DNA of 64,000 nt from Selaginella moellendorffii (Eukaryota; Streptophyta; Lycopodiopsida; Selaginellales; Selaginellaceae), in NCBI RefSeq assembly GCF_000143415.4, contig NW_003314279.1:1562735-1626734 (forward strand), in the 5' to 3' direction. Position numbers and translations under genes: made by a program. Positions within the stretch are counted from its first letter, which is position 1, and each line of letters starts with the position of its first letter. Below the pieces are notes generated by a model. That model worked only from the letters and a program-made list of their open reading frames with translations. It ran no database searches and was not told the DNA's origin. Shown here one piece after another: positions 39,386-51,754 of this stretch.

Positions 39386-40817
39386 CAGTTGAATAATCAA
39401 ACTCAGTTGATGGTAGTATTCATAGCTTGTGGTATAACTCCTCTTGCTTTTGTTACAAATCTTCATATTGAATAGAGTTTTTTCATGGGAATCTTAGGGA
39501 TGATATATACCATTAGTTTAATCACTATATAGTGATTACCACTTATCATTCTTAAAATGATGCTTGCCATTTATGTGAGTTTCCCATATGTTTTTAAGGG
39601 ATAGCATTGCAATGGGACAATAGTTTAAGTGTAACCACTCATGCAAATTGGAGCTTTTTCTTGAATTTTTTCAAATGTGTATTTACGTATGCTAATGATT
39701 ATGATGATACCTTCCAACAATTATATTATCTTTATCAATGACCACCTAAATTAATAATACAATTTAGCATTCGCTTCCAGAGTTTCTTGTTTTGTGTGGA
39801 GCCAAATATGTTAGGAGGGAGCAAGTTAGGAATGTTGTGGTTGGAGCAAGTGCATGCAAAAGTCCTACAAGATTTTGACAAAGTGTTGTGTTGATGATAC
39901 TACAATATTGTGAAATATCATCTCTTCCACTTCTCATTACATGTTCTTCAGCTCCACTTTCTATTGATTGTAGCCATGATGTCCACTATTGGGCATATGA
40001 TGAGGTTGGTCACACATATAAACATTGTTAGCATTTTCTAGATTAACATCCTCCATTTCCTAACTGGAGGATTTGGCATCAACAATATCCTATTAGTGTT
40101 GTTGCAATAAAAGGTTTATGTAAGTAACTAAAGAGAACGACTTGAGATACTATCCATAGGGTTCAAATATACAAAGAAAGGGTCTATAAAAAAGAGTACA
40201 CCCGTTTTTCCCATCAGTTAAGGGTTTTGGGATACTTAAGGTTGCATTTGAGTAGTATTAGGTTGGGTGACCTCTCGAAAAGTCTAAATTCAAAATTTTA
40301 TATTTAGTATCAAAGAGGTCTTGAGTCCAACTTTATTGGTTGGCTAAGGGAATTATACCACATGTTGAGATTGATATCTGGCAGGTTCAGTTTGCCTTCG
40401 GCTGGGATCGACCCGAGGGGTAGGGTGTTAAAAGAGCAGGGTTCTCAAGAGAGCTACAGCTTTTATCTTCTATTCACCAGATGAACTTGTAGGAAAATGT
40501 GATGGATTATAAGCAACCAAAAAGAATGATTAAAAAGACAATCTATAATGATTTAAATATAGAGGGAAAAGGCCTATAAAAAAGAGTGCACCCCATTTTC
40601 AAGGTTTTGAGATATTTAGGATTAAGCATTTTTGAGTTTGAGTAGTACTAGGTTGGATGACCTCTCGAAAAGTCCAAATTTAGGAGCTTACAATCTAAAT
40701 ATTAAGATTCTTCTAAAAAATGAGGAATTAGGTGAATAGTGGAGGGTCTTTATATAAATAAATCAATGATCCTTTCATCCTTCTTTCTTGAGTACCATCA
40801 AGGGGTTCGCTTAACAC
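39386..40817 (+). mobile_element. Decayed gypsy family-1 gag fragment split by TRIM copy 2
   Basis: 39386-40118 follows family-1 gag from TTGAATAATCAAACTCAG to the zinc-knuckle region (about 39985-40030), and 40693-40817 continues with ATCATCAAGGGG-like DNA past the gag stop. Stops throughout, nearly all from C-to-T or G-to-A change. The TRIM sits between the two parts. Confidence 0.8.
40119..40692 (+). mobile_element. TRIM, copy 2 (older)
   Basis: 574 bp: LTRs at 40119-40302 (184 bp) and 40508-40692 (185 bp), interior 205 bp, same organisation and orientation as 36340-36877. The primer site is decayed to TTAGTATCAAAG. Flanks GTTTA (40114-40118) and ATCTA (40693-40697) differ only by transitions from a common GTCTA, which the intact gypsy sequence supports at this point. 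Confidence 0.88.
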
Positions 40818-41080
40818 TACAAGCAATTAAATTTTTCATTCTACTTTAATCACTTAATTATGCCTTTAACCAGTTGGAGGAGTCTTATGTATAACCTCCA
40901 TAAATCTTCATCCTAACTTAGGGCACTTGTTAACCCTCTTATAACTACACTACCACCTAGTACTCTTTTTATCTTTTGCCACTAAATTGCCTTATTGCAA
41001 CTAAAGAAAATTCCCACTCCCACTTTTACTCATACTCCTACTCTTCTTCCTACTCCCACTCCTACTCCCTTATTGCAGCT
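40818..41080 (+). repeat. Decayed LARD LTR fragment, same orientation as 44332
   Basis: Matches the left end of the LTR at 44332 (TTCATTCTACTTTAATCACTT, then GGAGGAGTCTTA and AACCTCCATAAA). It is followed by (ACTCCC)n-like DNA that may be the decayed LTR minisatellite. Opposite in orientation to the fragment at 39172. Confidence 0.65.
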
Positions 41081-42899
41081 ATGGGCATCTTGAGAGAGGG
41101 AGAGGGAATATTTTAATTCTCAAAATATTCATATAAAAACCACAAATATCAAAGGTTTTGCATTTTATGTCTTAAGCTAAAGTATGGAGAGAGAGAGAGC
41201 TTAAGACATGAACAGAGCCATAGAGAGGAGGAGGATCAAGGTGCTATACCTTAACATGGTGAACCCAGTATAACACATATCTTTTTTTTTTCTGGAGCAT
41301 TTCTTGATTGATGGAGAGGATCTATGGGATTTGGAGTGGCAATCTTGGAGAGGGTAGGCTAAGAGTGGTAGGATTACCCCTATAGAGAGATTTCTGAGTG
41401 TTGGAGTGAGATTTCATCTTCTTGAAGCTATGGCATGCAATGTCAGTTTTTAGTGGGGTTTTCTCCTTCGTCTTTGACCCATTTGAGGGGCTCTTTTTTT
41501 GGGTATGTAGATCTCAGGCTTTTCCTTCCATCAAGTATAAGCACTTGTGATCTAGTGGAGAAATGGAGTTTTAGTGATTTTTCTTTCAGTTTTTATTCCT
41601 CTTCCTACATCCATCTTTTTTCAATCTAAGCTTGAATTCTAGGAAGAGATTGTACCAATTTGTTTGATGGGCTCCTAAATCTTGCTAATAGCTATCCAAA
41701 GAGTGGTTTGTTGGAGGCCAATTCGTTGAGAGCTATGACATGTATGCATTTTTCTTTTAGCGTGCGAATGCAATTCACTATGGAAGCTTTGCAAAGTGAG
41801 AATTCTCTCCATTTTGTGCATCTTTGTAAAATTTTGTTTCTAAGTGGTCTTAAGACATGGATAGAGCTATCCATCATCCAAATTTGTGCATTTCCATCAT
41901 TTTTTTTAATCACATTTTAGTTTCTTTCTTCCCCACACTATAACAATTTTTGAGTGCCAATTTCTTGAGTGTCTAAATCTTATTTTCACTGTCGTTTGTT
42001 GTATCGTGTGTGCTTTGCTCTGCTCTTCCTTTTGAGTCATCACTTCAATATTTTCATGGAGTTTTGAGCCAAATTCAAGTCATTTTCTCTAGCATCGTAT
42101 GATAAACGAAGTTGCATACCTCTCTAACACATAAAGTTCTTACCTTTCTTGCAATTTCTTACATCAGGATTGTAAATCCCTTTGTGATATCTTATTTTTG
42201 TGTTGCATCATCTAATTTGATATCTAATTTCATGAGATTTTATTGTTCTTCACTAACTTTCATCCTTGTTTGAGTGTGATTATTATTCTTAAGATTTTTT
42301 CTCCCATCTTACACTTTGCTTTTGCAAATCTTTGTGTGAGGATGATCTAGCTTTTTAGGGTGACATTGAGCCACTTTCCAGGTGATTCCAAGAGTTTTTA
42401 ATAGAAAAGCACAACACTTGTTTCTTTTAGAGATACCTTAACATTTTCACGCCTCTTGGAATTTTATTTTGGAATTTGCAACATTCATGACCATTTATTT
42501 TGGTTATAAGCTTTGCTTAGGTGTTTGAGGATGATTCAACTTGCTAGATTGGGTGCATCACTTCATAGCATTTACCATATTTAGGCATTTGCAATGATTC
42601 AAACATTTTATGCTGGTGATAACACATTCATAATCACCTAGAAGATCAATTTAGAAGGCACTAGTCTCCATTCTTAAAGGCAAGTTTTCACATTTAAGGC
42701 AAGAGTTTGATTTCCATAGATTCATATCAAATGAGGAGGATTCACTAAATCCAACAGATGCTTTGACTAGGGATTTGCAGCAACCAGTAGAGATAGTTAA
42801 TCCAATTTATATCCTACAGCAGGGTGTGGATTTACCTTCACACTAGGAGCTTCACCAATACGGATTCATATAGTAAAATTTAAGGTTTTTTATGACTTA
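41081..42899. other. Non-coding region
   Basis: No gene recognised. A (GA)n run lies near 41188-41201. Short frames at 41435-41629 and 41660-41920 have no recognisable product. The right part may be the 5' region of the gypsy-like element that follows. Confidence 0.4.
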
Positions 42900-44331
42900 A
42901 ATGGAATCACGATGGCAAGTGCAACCACTTTCTTTGATTGATGCATGGATAAGTTCGAGTTTGGGTAGAGTCATTCTTGGATATAGAGTGGGAATGATAT
43001 ATAGAGGTGAAGAGACTCTTCCTCAAGATGTTTAGATAGGAGAAGGATCTTCAACAACTTCACACCGAGTTCTTTTCTTTCCTACAAACACAACATGAGT
43101 TTGTCATTGAGTATATTTGGTGGTTCAAGAAGCACTGGAAGCTATGCCTCACTTAGATCCCATACCTAACAGAGATAATCGTGGTTACCACCTTTGTTTC
43201 AGGGCTAAAGCCACTCATCCAATGCAAACTTCTCAAGTATAAGCATATTGAGTGTTGTTCAAATTTTGAGCATGCCAAGAAGGTTGAGAAGGAGCTTTGC
43301 CTCATTCTAGGTGTCTCCTAAGTTGCCCAATCTCCATCCAGCCACCTCCTCAAGCATCTGATTGCAACAGTTTCTCACCAATCTACACCCAAAGTTGTGA
43401 AAGAGAAATAGCCACTAGTATTGGAATTTGCTATTACTGAATTTCGCTAATACAAAAACCTCCTTGAGTGTCAATAACAAGCTCTCTTGCAACAGCAACA
43501 ACAATAGACTACCATTCTTGAGGAACTTAAGGCATTGAGATTTTAGCAAATAGAAACAACATTGAGATGACCCTATCATTGGTGTACCCATTGTGAGGCT
43601 AGTACACACTCAACAAAATAGTGCTATCACCTCCATCTAGAGCTTTAACTTCCAAGGAGCTAATGTGTCCAGGAGCATCCACTTGCTGGTAACTTTGCAC
43701 TTCGACCACCTCAATAAAGAGCACGACTTAGTTGTTAACAAGTACTAGGTCCAACCAGCACATACAAGTTGCCTTTTAAGTTGGCATTTTTTGGCTCCCT
43801 TATAGTTGATGTTGGACCTTTTTAGCTTGACAGCACATCTTCTCCGAGCTTGGCTAATACATCTTCCATGACTCCTACCACATCTTCATCTCTTCTGACA
43901 TACATCATGTAATAGCTATTACGTAGCTCAATCACCCTTTTACTCGGACAACTTTTACGATCAGTCCCAAGAGTTGGATAGCAGTTAGAAACTCTTGCAT
44001 GGTCCAACAAACCTTTTCTTCATGCTAGAGAGGAGATCCACATCATGGATACCACAACAACATAAGATCTAGGAGCTTTTATAGCATTAGTCACATTGGG
44101 AGATATTGTCATAGCAGAAGCACTCTTGGATTCAGGATCAGGGAGTAATGCCATCTCTTTGGCATTGGCAAAGTCTACTGGGTTCCAGATCAAGAACAAC
44201 ACAATCATCATCCTCAAAACCTTTGCAAACCATACTATGATCCCTATGGGTATATGTTGCAAAGTGCCTATATCAATCCTAGGGATCTCATCATTGGTGG
44301 ATTTTGTGGTGGTGCATTTCCAGTATGTAAA
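42900..44331 (+). pseudogene. Gag and protease remnants of a third gypsy-like element (left part)
   Basis: Plus-strand translation with stops gives a gag-like stretch near 43040-43330 (LHTEFFSFLQTQHEFV, LKPLIQCKLLKYKHIE) and, at 44096-44331, an aspartic-protease-like frame with EALLDSGSGSNAIS (D-S-G site) and VPISILGISSLVDFVVV. It is cut at 44331 by the LARD insertion and resumes at 51755. Confidence 0.6.
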
Positions 44332-46105
44332 TGTAAGCGACTACATTTTTCCATTCTACTTTAATCACTTAACCACACCTCCAACCACTTGAAGGAGTCT
44401 CATTCACAACCTCCATAAGTCCCACTCAGGACTTGGGGCTTGCTAGCCCCGAGAATGGCATCCATGCCACTCAACCTTTGCACTTAGTCCCAGTGCTCCA
44501 CGTGACCGGTCCCATGACCGACACCCCAAGGCACCACCAACATACCAGCTTGTTACGCTAGGCTATGCCCAATCACCTTGGTCACATCAGTGGTCCCACA
44601 CCTCCTACATTGCAATCCCGTCTCTCCAAGACTGGGCCATCTGTCCATGAGTGGTCATCCCAGATCCACTCTTTAGCATCCTTAGGATGCCCGCAGACAT
44701 GGGGAATAGCCTTCCCCAATATCTCCTTTCTAGTCCCCACCAAGTCCCTTTCTGTCCTTGGCCGTGTTCGCCAACACTGCCACTAGATCAGGGCCCACAG
44801 GCCCGACCACTAAGTCCCACGGTCCTCTGGGACTTCCTCACCGCATGACTGTATCCTTGGTCACTACACCAGAGGACTACTCCTCTTTCTTTCCACAGTC
44901 TGGGCCTTGGGACAACATTTTGGAACACCGTGGCCTTACGCAAGCCTCGTGGGTACTCTCCCCGCCTTCCGCCTTTGGGTGCTCTAGCCATGGGCTTAGA
45001 GCGAGGTTCCGTTAAGCCACATTAGGTATCCAAGTAGGTAGTGCCACCCACACTTGGGCTGGGAGCATTGGCTAGTTGATCTCCCGGGGGAACTAGAGTC
45101 GACTCTTGAACACTTCACCAAGCTACCCCGCTTGTCGGTTTGTATTCACTTTAGTCTTGGACTTCCCAGTGGTCAGTTCATCACCCAACACTGGGTCTAG
45201 CCTTCCTAGGCCAAATTGGCCTTTCCTGGCCAAACTGGCTTTACTGCAGTCCTCCCCTTTACTATACTTTTGGAGCTCACCAAACCCCCTAGGGTCTGGG
45301 AGATGAATGCTTTGGGCTTTCACCCTCTCAGCCTCGAACTCGAACTTGGACTCGGACTCGGACTCGGACTTGGACTCAGACTCGGACTCAGACTCGGGCT
45401 CGCTCTCGGCCTCGGTCTCGGTCGCGGCCTCGGTCGTGGCCTCGGTCCCGGTCCCAGTCCCGGTCCCGGTCCCGGTCTCGGTCTCGGTCTCGGTCTTGGT
45501 CCCGGTCTCAGTCCCGGTCCCGGTCTCAGTCCCGGTCTCGGTCTCGACCTCGGACTCCATCTCGGGTCCTTCTCAGACTCCATCTCGGATTCCATCTCGG
45601 GTCCATCTCAGACTCCATCTCAGACTCCGTCTCGGACTCCATCTCGGACTCCGTCTCGGACTCCATCTCAGACTCCGTCTCGGACTCCATCTCGGACTCC
45701 ATCTTGGGTCCATCTCGGACTCCATCTTGGATTCCATCTCAGGTCCATCTTGGACTCCATCTCAGACTCCGTCTCGGACTCCATCTCGGACTCCATCTTG
45801 GGTCCATCTCGGACTCCATCTCGGACTCCACCTCGGACTCCAACCCGGGTCCATCTCGGACTCCTTTTCAAACACTTCCACGTGTCATGTGTTGGTCCTT
45901 TTGGGTCTCTTTTTGGAGCCTCGCTTATTGCTCGCTTCATGCTTGTTCTTTGAGCACTCCGTTGGGAGTTCCACTCCTGCTCTCAACCTTTCAAGTCGAA
46001 GCCTTTTAGTCCAAACGTGTTACGCTCGTTTGGCTTTTGCTTCGGCCACTACCACGTGGCACCCTTTCGGCTCCACTTTTGGGGCTTAGGGATTTGTGTC
46101 TCACA
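44332..46105 (-). repeat. 3' LTR of the LARD-like element
   Basis: 1774 bp; nearly identical to 50176-51754 outside the minisatellite, which is about 190 bp longer here. Confidence 0.9.
45340..45865. repeat. Minisatellite in the 3' LTR
   Basis: Left half: hexamers of the type GACTCG, GTCTCG and GTCCCG. Right half: 12-bp units ACTCCATCTCGG mixed with GTCCATCTCGG. Because the unit is a multiple of three, long low-complexity frames stay open (245 codons in one frame); these are not taken as genes. Confidence 0.9.
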
Positions 46106-47585
46106 ACTCCACCACCCATAGACGAAGTTTGATGTCCTCATCGAACGGTAAACCCTTTTATAAAGTAACACTCGCAAGTATTACCATTTCCATCCTTGGC
46201 ACCCAGCCAATACTTGTCTATGGTTTGACCCCAAAGGCTCATCATGCCTTGTCCATCTTCTAAGGGGCATAGTCTCTCCAACATAGAGACTCATTCGGCC
46301 ACCTGGGGTGGTTTGCTCCCTTTTATTGGTTCAGTTCTTGCTAAACTCGTTAGAGACACCTTCTCTAACTCAATTCCACTACTCATTCTCGAGTAGTCCC
46401 AACTTCTATTGACATAACCAATTCACCTTAGAACTTTTAATTTTGACTTCTCGAAGTTAATTTCTTTGGTGTCTTTGACACCTTTCACTACACATATTGT
46501 GCAACTTCACTTCCCATCCTAGGAAGCTCCCCACTTGAGGGTGCCATCGTCCTCCTTTCTATTTTATGCCACTTTTGGCACCAAGTTCCAACCATCGTAA
46601 GTTGTGCTAGAGCTATCCATGGCCCTATCCTTTGGCTACTTCGCTGCTCCCTCCCTTGGAACTTTCACCTTTGCCAACTTGGAGCATTTGGGAATCCATC
46701 CTTGGAAGCACACTTCCTTTCTCACAATCCGTTAGCATTCAACACACTAGTGTTCCATGCCTAACTTTGCCATTTGGATTCCTTCCAATGAACTCTATGG
46801 CCCACACTTGGCCACTAGTCTTTTGGTTTTATCCATTGATTGTTGCACTGAGCAACATAGGATCACTACCTCCATTCTCGAGGTATCCTTTTAGTTCCAT
46901 GGCAAAGGCTTTACTTTGCTAAGTCCAACAGGTGCTCACCCTTAGTAGGTCTCTTTAGCAATTTTTGCTCCGAGCTTCGTCCACAACCCAATTTTGCGAC
47001 CCTTCCATGGGTCTCTCCCCAAGACTACTTTCTTGGACTTACTATACCATCGTATTGGCACAATTGATTTCCCTTTAGGTGCCCTTCTCATTTGGTCACC
47101 TTGACCAAGTCACACCATTATCAATAGTTCAAATCAACACTTTGAACTAGGAATTATATTCCTTAACCCAAACAAAGACTTTGTCTTTGTTTAGCCACAA
47201 GATCACCTGGTGATCTCCTCTTGACCCCTTAACAGATATATCAATAGGAACAAGGTCTTCCAGACCCTTTTAAATTGTTGACTATGACCCCGGGGGCATT
47301 CCCCACACTTAGCGGTGCGCCCAAGCTAGCCCTTCCAGCCAAGGATCCATAGCAATTGAAATTGGGTGTCCCCATCTCATTCACCACGTCCTTGGTGCCT
47401 TTTGCACCAAAGTGTTCAAGTTAGATATGCCGAGCTTTCACTCTAAACAATCTAACCATGCATCACGACTCTGAGGCATCCCTTGTTTGGCAGTGTGCCC
47501 AAACCAGTCTCCTCACTAAGAGTCCATGACCACCGAAAAATGAGTGTCCTTATATTCCAAACCATCACCACGCCCTAGTGATTTG

Positions 47586-47624
47586 GGATTCGAACCCAAG
47601 CACTAAAGGGTTGGGACTCGAACC
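47586..47624 (-). other. Two B-box-like (tRNA T-arm-like) motifs
   Basis: On the minus strand GGTTCGAGTCC and GGTTCGAATCC, 17 bp apart, each flanked by TTGGG/CCCAA arms. Both match the Pol III B-box consensus. No complete tRNA cloverleaf is seen. Confidence 0.45.
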
Positions 47625-50160
47625 CAACCTCCGTATATGCATCTACAGATGGCATTGCATAGGATGCCTGGCTTGACTCCCCACGCCGGTGCACCAACAT
47701 GTACTTAAAGTGCGTTATAGATCACAGCTTAGGAACCTAGTTCCTCCGCACTACCAAGTCCTCTCATTGACAAATCTGTGATCATGCATGGACTCCTCCA
47801 TGCTCAGCCCCATGGGCTGCCCCTTTTTGAAGTTAGCACCTTCGACTAGGAATTTGTTCCCCTGACTTGCCAATCTCACTTAGTAAGTCATCCGGCCACC
47901 GTAACATAGTTCATGCATAAGCGTGAAAGTCCTTAACCATCGACTTTCGTTCAAAGCCCTCTCTTTGAACACTCGGGAACTACTTCCCCAACCTCGATAG
48001 CCTCGCCTCATGGCCAGCTTCAAGATCACGCTTTTGCTGCACCACTCTGATTTCGCGCGTTTTAGGAACTATTTACACTTGGCTTTCTAGGTACTTATCC
48101 ACCTAGAATTTTCTTTGGGAACTTTCAAGGAACTTTGTTCTTTAGCTTGCTAAAACTTTGCCTTCGCAAGCTCCCTACTCACCATATGGTCTAACATGGA
48201 TAATTCCACATTTTAGACTCTCCATGGCATCGCAGTAGCTAGTAGCAACATCCTTGAGCACCCTCTTGATTCTCCACTCACAACTTGCATAACCACTATT
48301 GGTTATACCCTTCAATTTCTATGGTTCAATTCCATCCCATACTACTTGTTTTTTGGCCTCATATGTTTCATATGTTTCCTTTGGTTATTCTCCTCCGAAC
48401 TAGGAGGATAGCTTTGCACATTTTACCATGCCTTGTCAAGTATTCATAGGGATGAACCTACCTGATAGCTTAGGGAGTGGTTCCTTAATTTGGGCATGCT
48501 CACCTTATAATCCCACACACCGGGATTACCGTTGCTACTTATGGGCCTCCATATGCCCATTACAAGCCTTTGCCAAAATCCCATTTTTGGCTTTGTCCAA
48601 ATCGGGTAGATGGATTCCTCCCATCTCCACAACCTTGGATGTTTGAATGGCATCTTCTATCCATCATTTGCTAGGGACTCAGTCCCTTGGGCCTTATCTA
48701 TTGCCCTCACGACACTAACCACCACCTCTTGGTGTTTTAGAGTGTTTGGGTGTCCCAATGATGGCCTCTTTGACAATGAGCATTTCCTTTTACAACATTG
48801 ATTTACTATATTGCAACATAAGCAAATTATCCCTGATATGGGTATATTTAACTTCTTTATGCCATTAAGAAGTCTTGGGTAACTACCTTCTACTTGTTTA
48901 ACCAATTACCTGCACCTCTTGCTTAATTGCCCTATAGTTGTTAAGTCTTACAACTCATTGCTTGGTGTTTCCACACCTCCATCATTATCTGGGTCACCAC
49001 ACTCTAACCACATGCCTTCCAGCATAGGCTATGCCATTCCCATTTCCATTGGGATTCCTTTGGCAAGGGGTTCTCATGAACCCATCAACATAACCTTAAG
49101 GCATCACACCTTGGCCCATTTGGTGTTTCCACACCATCGGCTCCATGCGTCTGCCTTTATGACACTTCGCACTTGTGTCTAGGTCTTTGCCAAGACCAAT
49201 TCAGTCGTTTCTTATGCCAACTATCCGTTAGCACTACATCATAGTGTTCGCACACAACTCTACACCAAAGTTGCTTTTTCTAGGAACACCTTTCCCACAA
49301 CTTTAGCATGGCACATTTTGCCATCGATGAGATACCCTCTGTTCTCATCCTTGGATCCTATGATCCCCCTCCATCATTCGTAGGGTACAACACACCTCAG
49401 TCCAAATGCTTTCATCAATCCTTCAAGATTATTCCTTGACTCTATTTGAGTCCTTCAACTTTTTGGACTTTGTCATTCGACGACCCATGAGGTCCCACCT
49501 TTGAGGTGCCAGCTCACTGGAATACAACTTCTTGTATTCAAGTCCTACTCACAAGGACCATTTTTGCAAGTGTTACTCCGACATTTGATTTGTTCTCTTG
49601 GGCAACCTTTTGCCCCTTAAAACCACTTGTCCATGTGATGAGAATACCAACTCATCCTCTAAGTACACCCCCAACTCCTTGGGTTGTTCCACTATTTATT
49701 AAAGGTAGCCCTGGGTACCATTTCAAGGACTTGTGTCCTCTTCCATATTTGACCTTCTACGGTCATTAATTCCGGTTTTAAATTCATGAGCACCAGCCTC
49801 AACTATATGAGGGTAATCTTGTGACTCCATTATCGTCTTGGAGTTTGCATCTTTCCCGTGATCCCAACTATAGTTGTTTACTACAACTACATTAGCCCGT
49901 TTGCTGCGTCAAACGCTCATCTAGATCACATCCTCAACTCTCTGAGGAAACCCTCATTCTATTCCCAAGATCCCAAAGTTGTTCCCTTACTGACCCTTTT
50001 CCATCCACCACATCATGCACAAGTTCACGCATGAACTTGAGTGGAGAGCCATGTCCTCTCGACATGCTACTCCTTGAGGATAGGTCCATACCTAGGACTT
50101 TCCAATTCCAATACAAGTGGTGATATACTTGGCCACCAATAAGAGTCGATCTAAGGAACA

Positions 50161-50172
50161 GCTCCGATACCA
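50161..50172 (-). promoter_or_regulatory. tRNA-Met-type primer binding site of the LARD
   Basis: TGGTATCGGAGC on the minus strand, one base from the common TGGTATCAGAGC. Confidence 0.8.
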
Positions 50173-50175
50173 AAC

Positions 50176-51754
50176 TGTAAGCGACTACATTTTTCCATTC
50201 TACTTTAATCACTTAACCACACCTCCAACCACTTGAAGGAGTCTCATTCACAACCTCCATAAGTCCCACTCAGGACTTGGGGCTTGCTAGCCCGAGAATG
50301 GCATCCATGCCACTCAACCTTTGCACTTAGTCCCAGTGCTCCACGTGACCGGTCCCATGACCGACACCCCAAGGCACCACCAACATACCAGCCTGTTATG
50401 CTAGGCTATGCCCAATCACCTTGGTCACATTAGTGGTCCCACACCTCCTACATTGCAATCCCGTCTCTCCAAGACTGGGCCATCCGTCCATGAGTGGTCA
50501 TCCCAGATCCACTCTTTAGCATCCTTAGGATGCCCACAGACATGGGGAATAGCCTTCCCCAATATCTCCTTTCTGGTCCCCACCAAGTCCCTTTCTGTCC
50601 TTGGCCGTGTTCGCCAACATTGCCATTGGATCAGGGCCCACAGGCCCGACCACTAAGTCCCACGGTCCTCTGGGACTTCCTCACCGCATGACTGTATCCT
50701 TGGTCACTACACCAGAGGACTACTCTTCTTCCTTTCCATAGTCTGGGCCTTTGGGACAACATTTCGGAACACCATGGCCCCACGCGGGCTTCATGGGTAC
50801 TCTCCCCACCTTCCGCCTTTGGGTGCTCTTTAGAGCGAGGTTCCGTTGAGCCACGCTAGGTATCCAAGTAGGTAGTGCCACCCACACTTGGACTGGGAGC
50901 ATCGGCCAGTCGATCTCCCGGGGGAACTAGAGCTGGCTCTTGAACATTTCAACAAGCTACCCCGCTTGTTGGTCTGTGTTCACTCTAGTGTTGGACTTCC
51001 CAGTGGGCAGCTTATCACCCAACATTAGGTACAGCCTTCCTGGGCCAAACTGGCCTTTCCTGGCCAAACTGGCTCCACTGTAGTCCTCCCCCTTACTATA
51101 CTTTTGGAGCTCACCAAACCCCCCAGGGTCTGGGAGACAAACACTTTGGGCCAGCACCCTCTCAGACTCGAACTCGGACTCGGACTCGGACTCAGACTTG
51201 GACTCGGACTTGGACTTGGACTCGGACTCGGGCTCGGTCTCGGCCTCGGCCTCAGTCGCGGCCTCGGTCCCGGTCTTGGTCTCGGTCTCGACCTCGGACT
51301 CCATCTCGGGTCCTTCTCGAACTCCATCTCGGATTCCATCTCGGGTCCATCTCGAACTCCATCTCAGACTCCGTCTCGGACTCCATCTTGGGTCCATCTC
51401 GGACTCCATCTCGGATTCCATCTCGGACTCCATCTCAGACTCCATCTCGGACTCCATCTTGGGTCCATCTCGGACTCCACCTCAAACTCCAACTTGGGTC
51501 CATCTCGGACTCCTTCTCAGACACTTCTACGTGTCATGTGTTGGTCCTTTTGGATCCCTTTTTGGAGCCTCGCTTATTGCTCGCTTCATGCTCATTCTTT
51601 GAGCACTCCGTTGGGAGTTCCACTCCCGCTCTCAACCTTTCAAGTCGGAGCCTTTTAGTCCAAATGTGTTACGCTCGTTTGGCTTTTGCTTTGGCCACTA
51701 CCATGTGGCACCCTTTCGGCTCCACTGTTGGGGCTTAAGGATTTGTGTCTCACA
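50176..51754 (-). repeat. 5' LTR of the LARD-like element
   Basis: 1579 bp with a shorter minisatellite (about 51165-51510) of the same hexamer and 12-mer units. Confidence 0.9.

Larger units (their letters stand above)
46106..50175 (-). other. Interior of the LARD-like element
   Basis: 4070 bp without a recognised protein. It holds two adjacent tRNA T-arm-like sequences (47586-47624). A decayed piece of this interior recurs at about 53605-53680. Confidence 0.7.
44332..51754 (-). mobile_element. LARD-like non-autonomous LTR retrotransposon
   Basis: 7.4 kb. Long terminal repeats at 44332-46105 (1774 bp) and 50176-51754 (1579 bp) read TGTGAGAC...CGCTTACA on the minus strand. Perfect 5-bp target duplication GTAAA (44327-44331 and 51755-51759). 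A tRNA-Met-type primer site TGGTATCGGAGC lies three bases inside the right LTR (50161-50172, minus), so the element runs right to left; a purine run GGGTGGTGGAGT (46106-46117, minus) precedes the 3' LTR. The 4070-bp interior has no recognisable gag or pol and no frame above about 95 codons. Mobilisation would need enzymes from another element. Confidence 0.9.

Noticed and set aside
41435-41920. Short plus-strand frames of 64 and 86 codons
   Set aside because: No homology, no conserved partner elsewhere in the window, and surrounding sequence is AT-rich and non-coding.
45340-45865. Regular short repeats that could suggest a CRISPR array
   Set aside because: Units are 6 or 12 bp with no unique spacers, in a eukaryotic LTR.
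45216-46089. Long low-complexity plus-strand frames (245 and 260 codons) rich in Ser-Asp, Gly-Leu or Thr-Pro-Ser repeats
   Set aside because: They are translations of the LTR minisatellite, whose unit is a multiple of three and stays open in several frames. The frames differ between the two LTRs and have no protein character.
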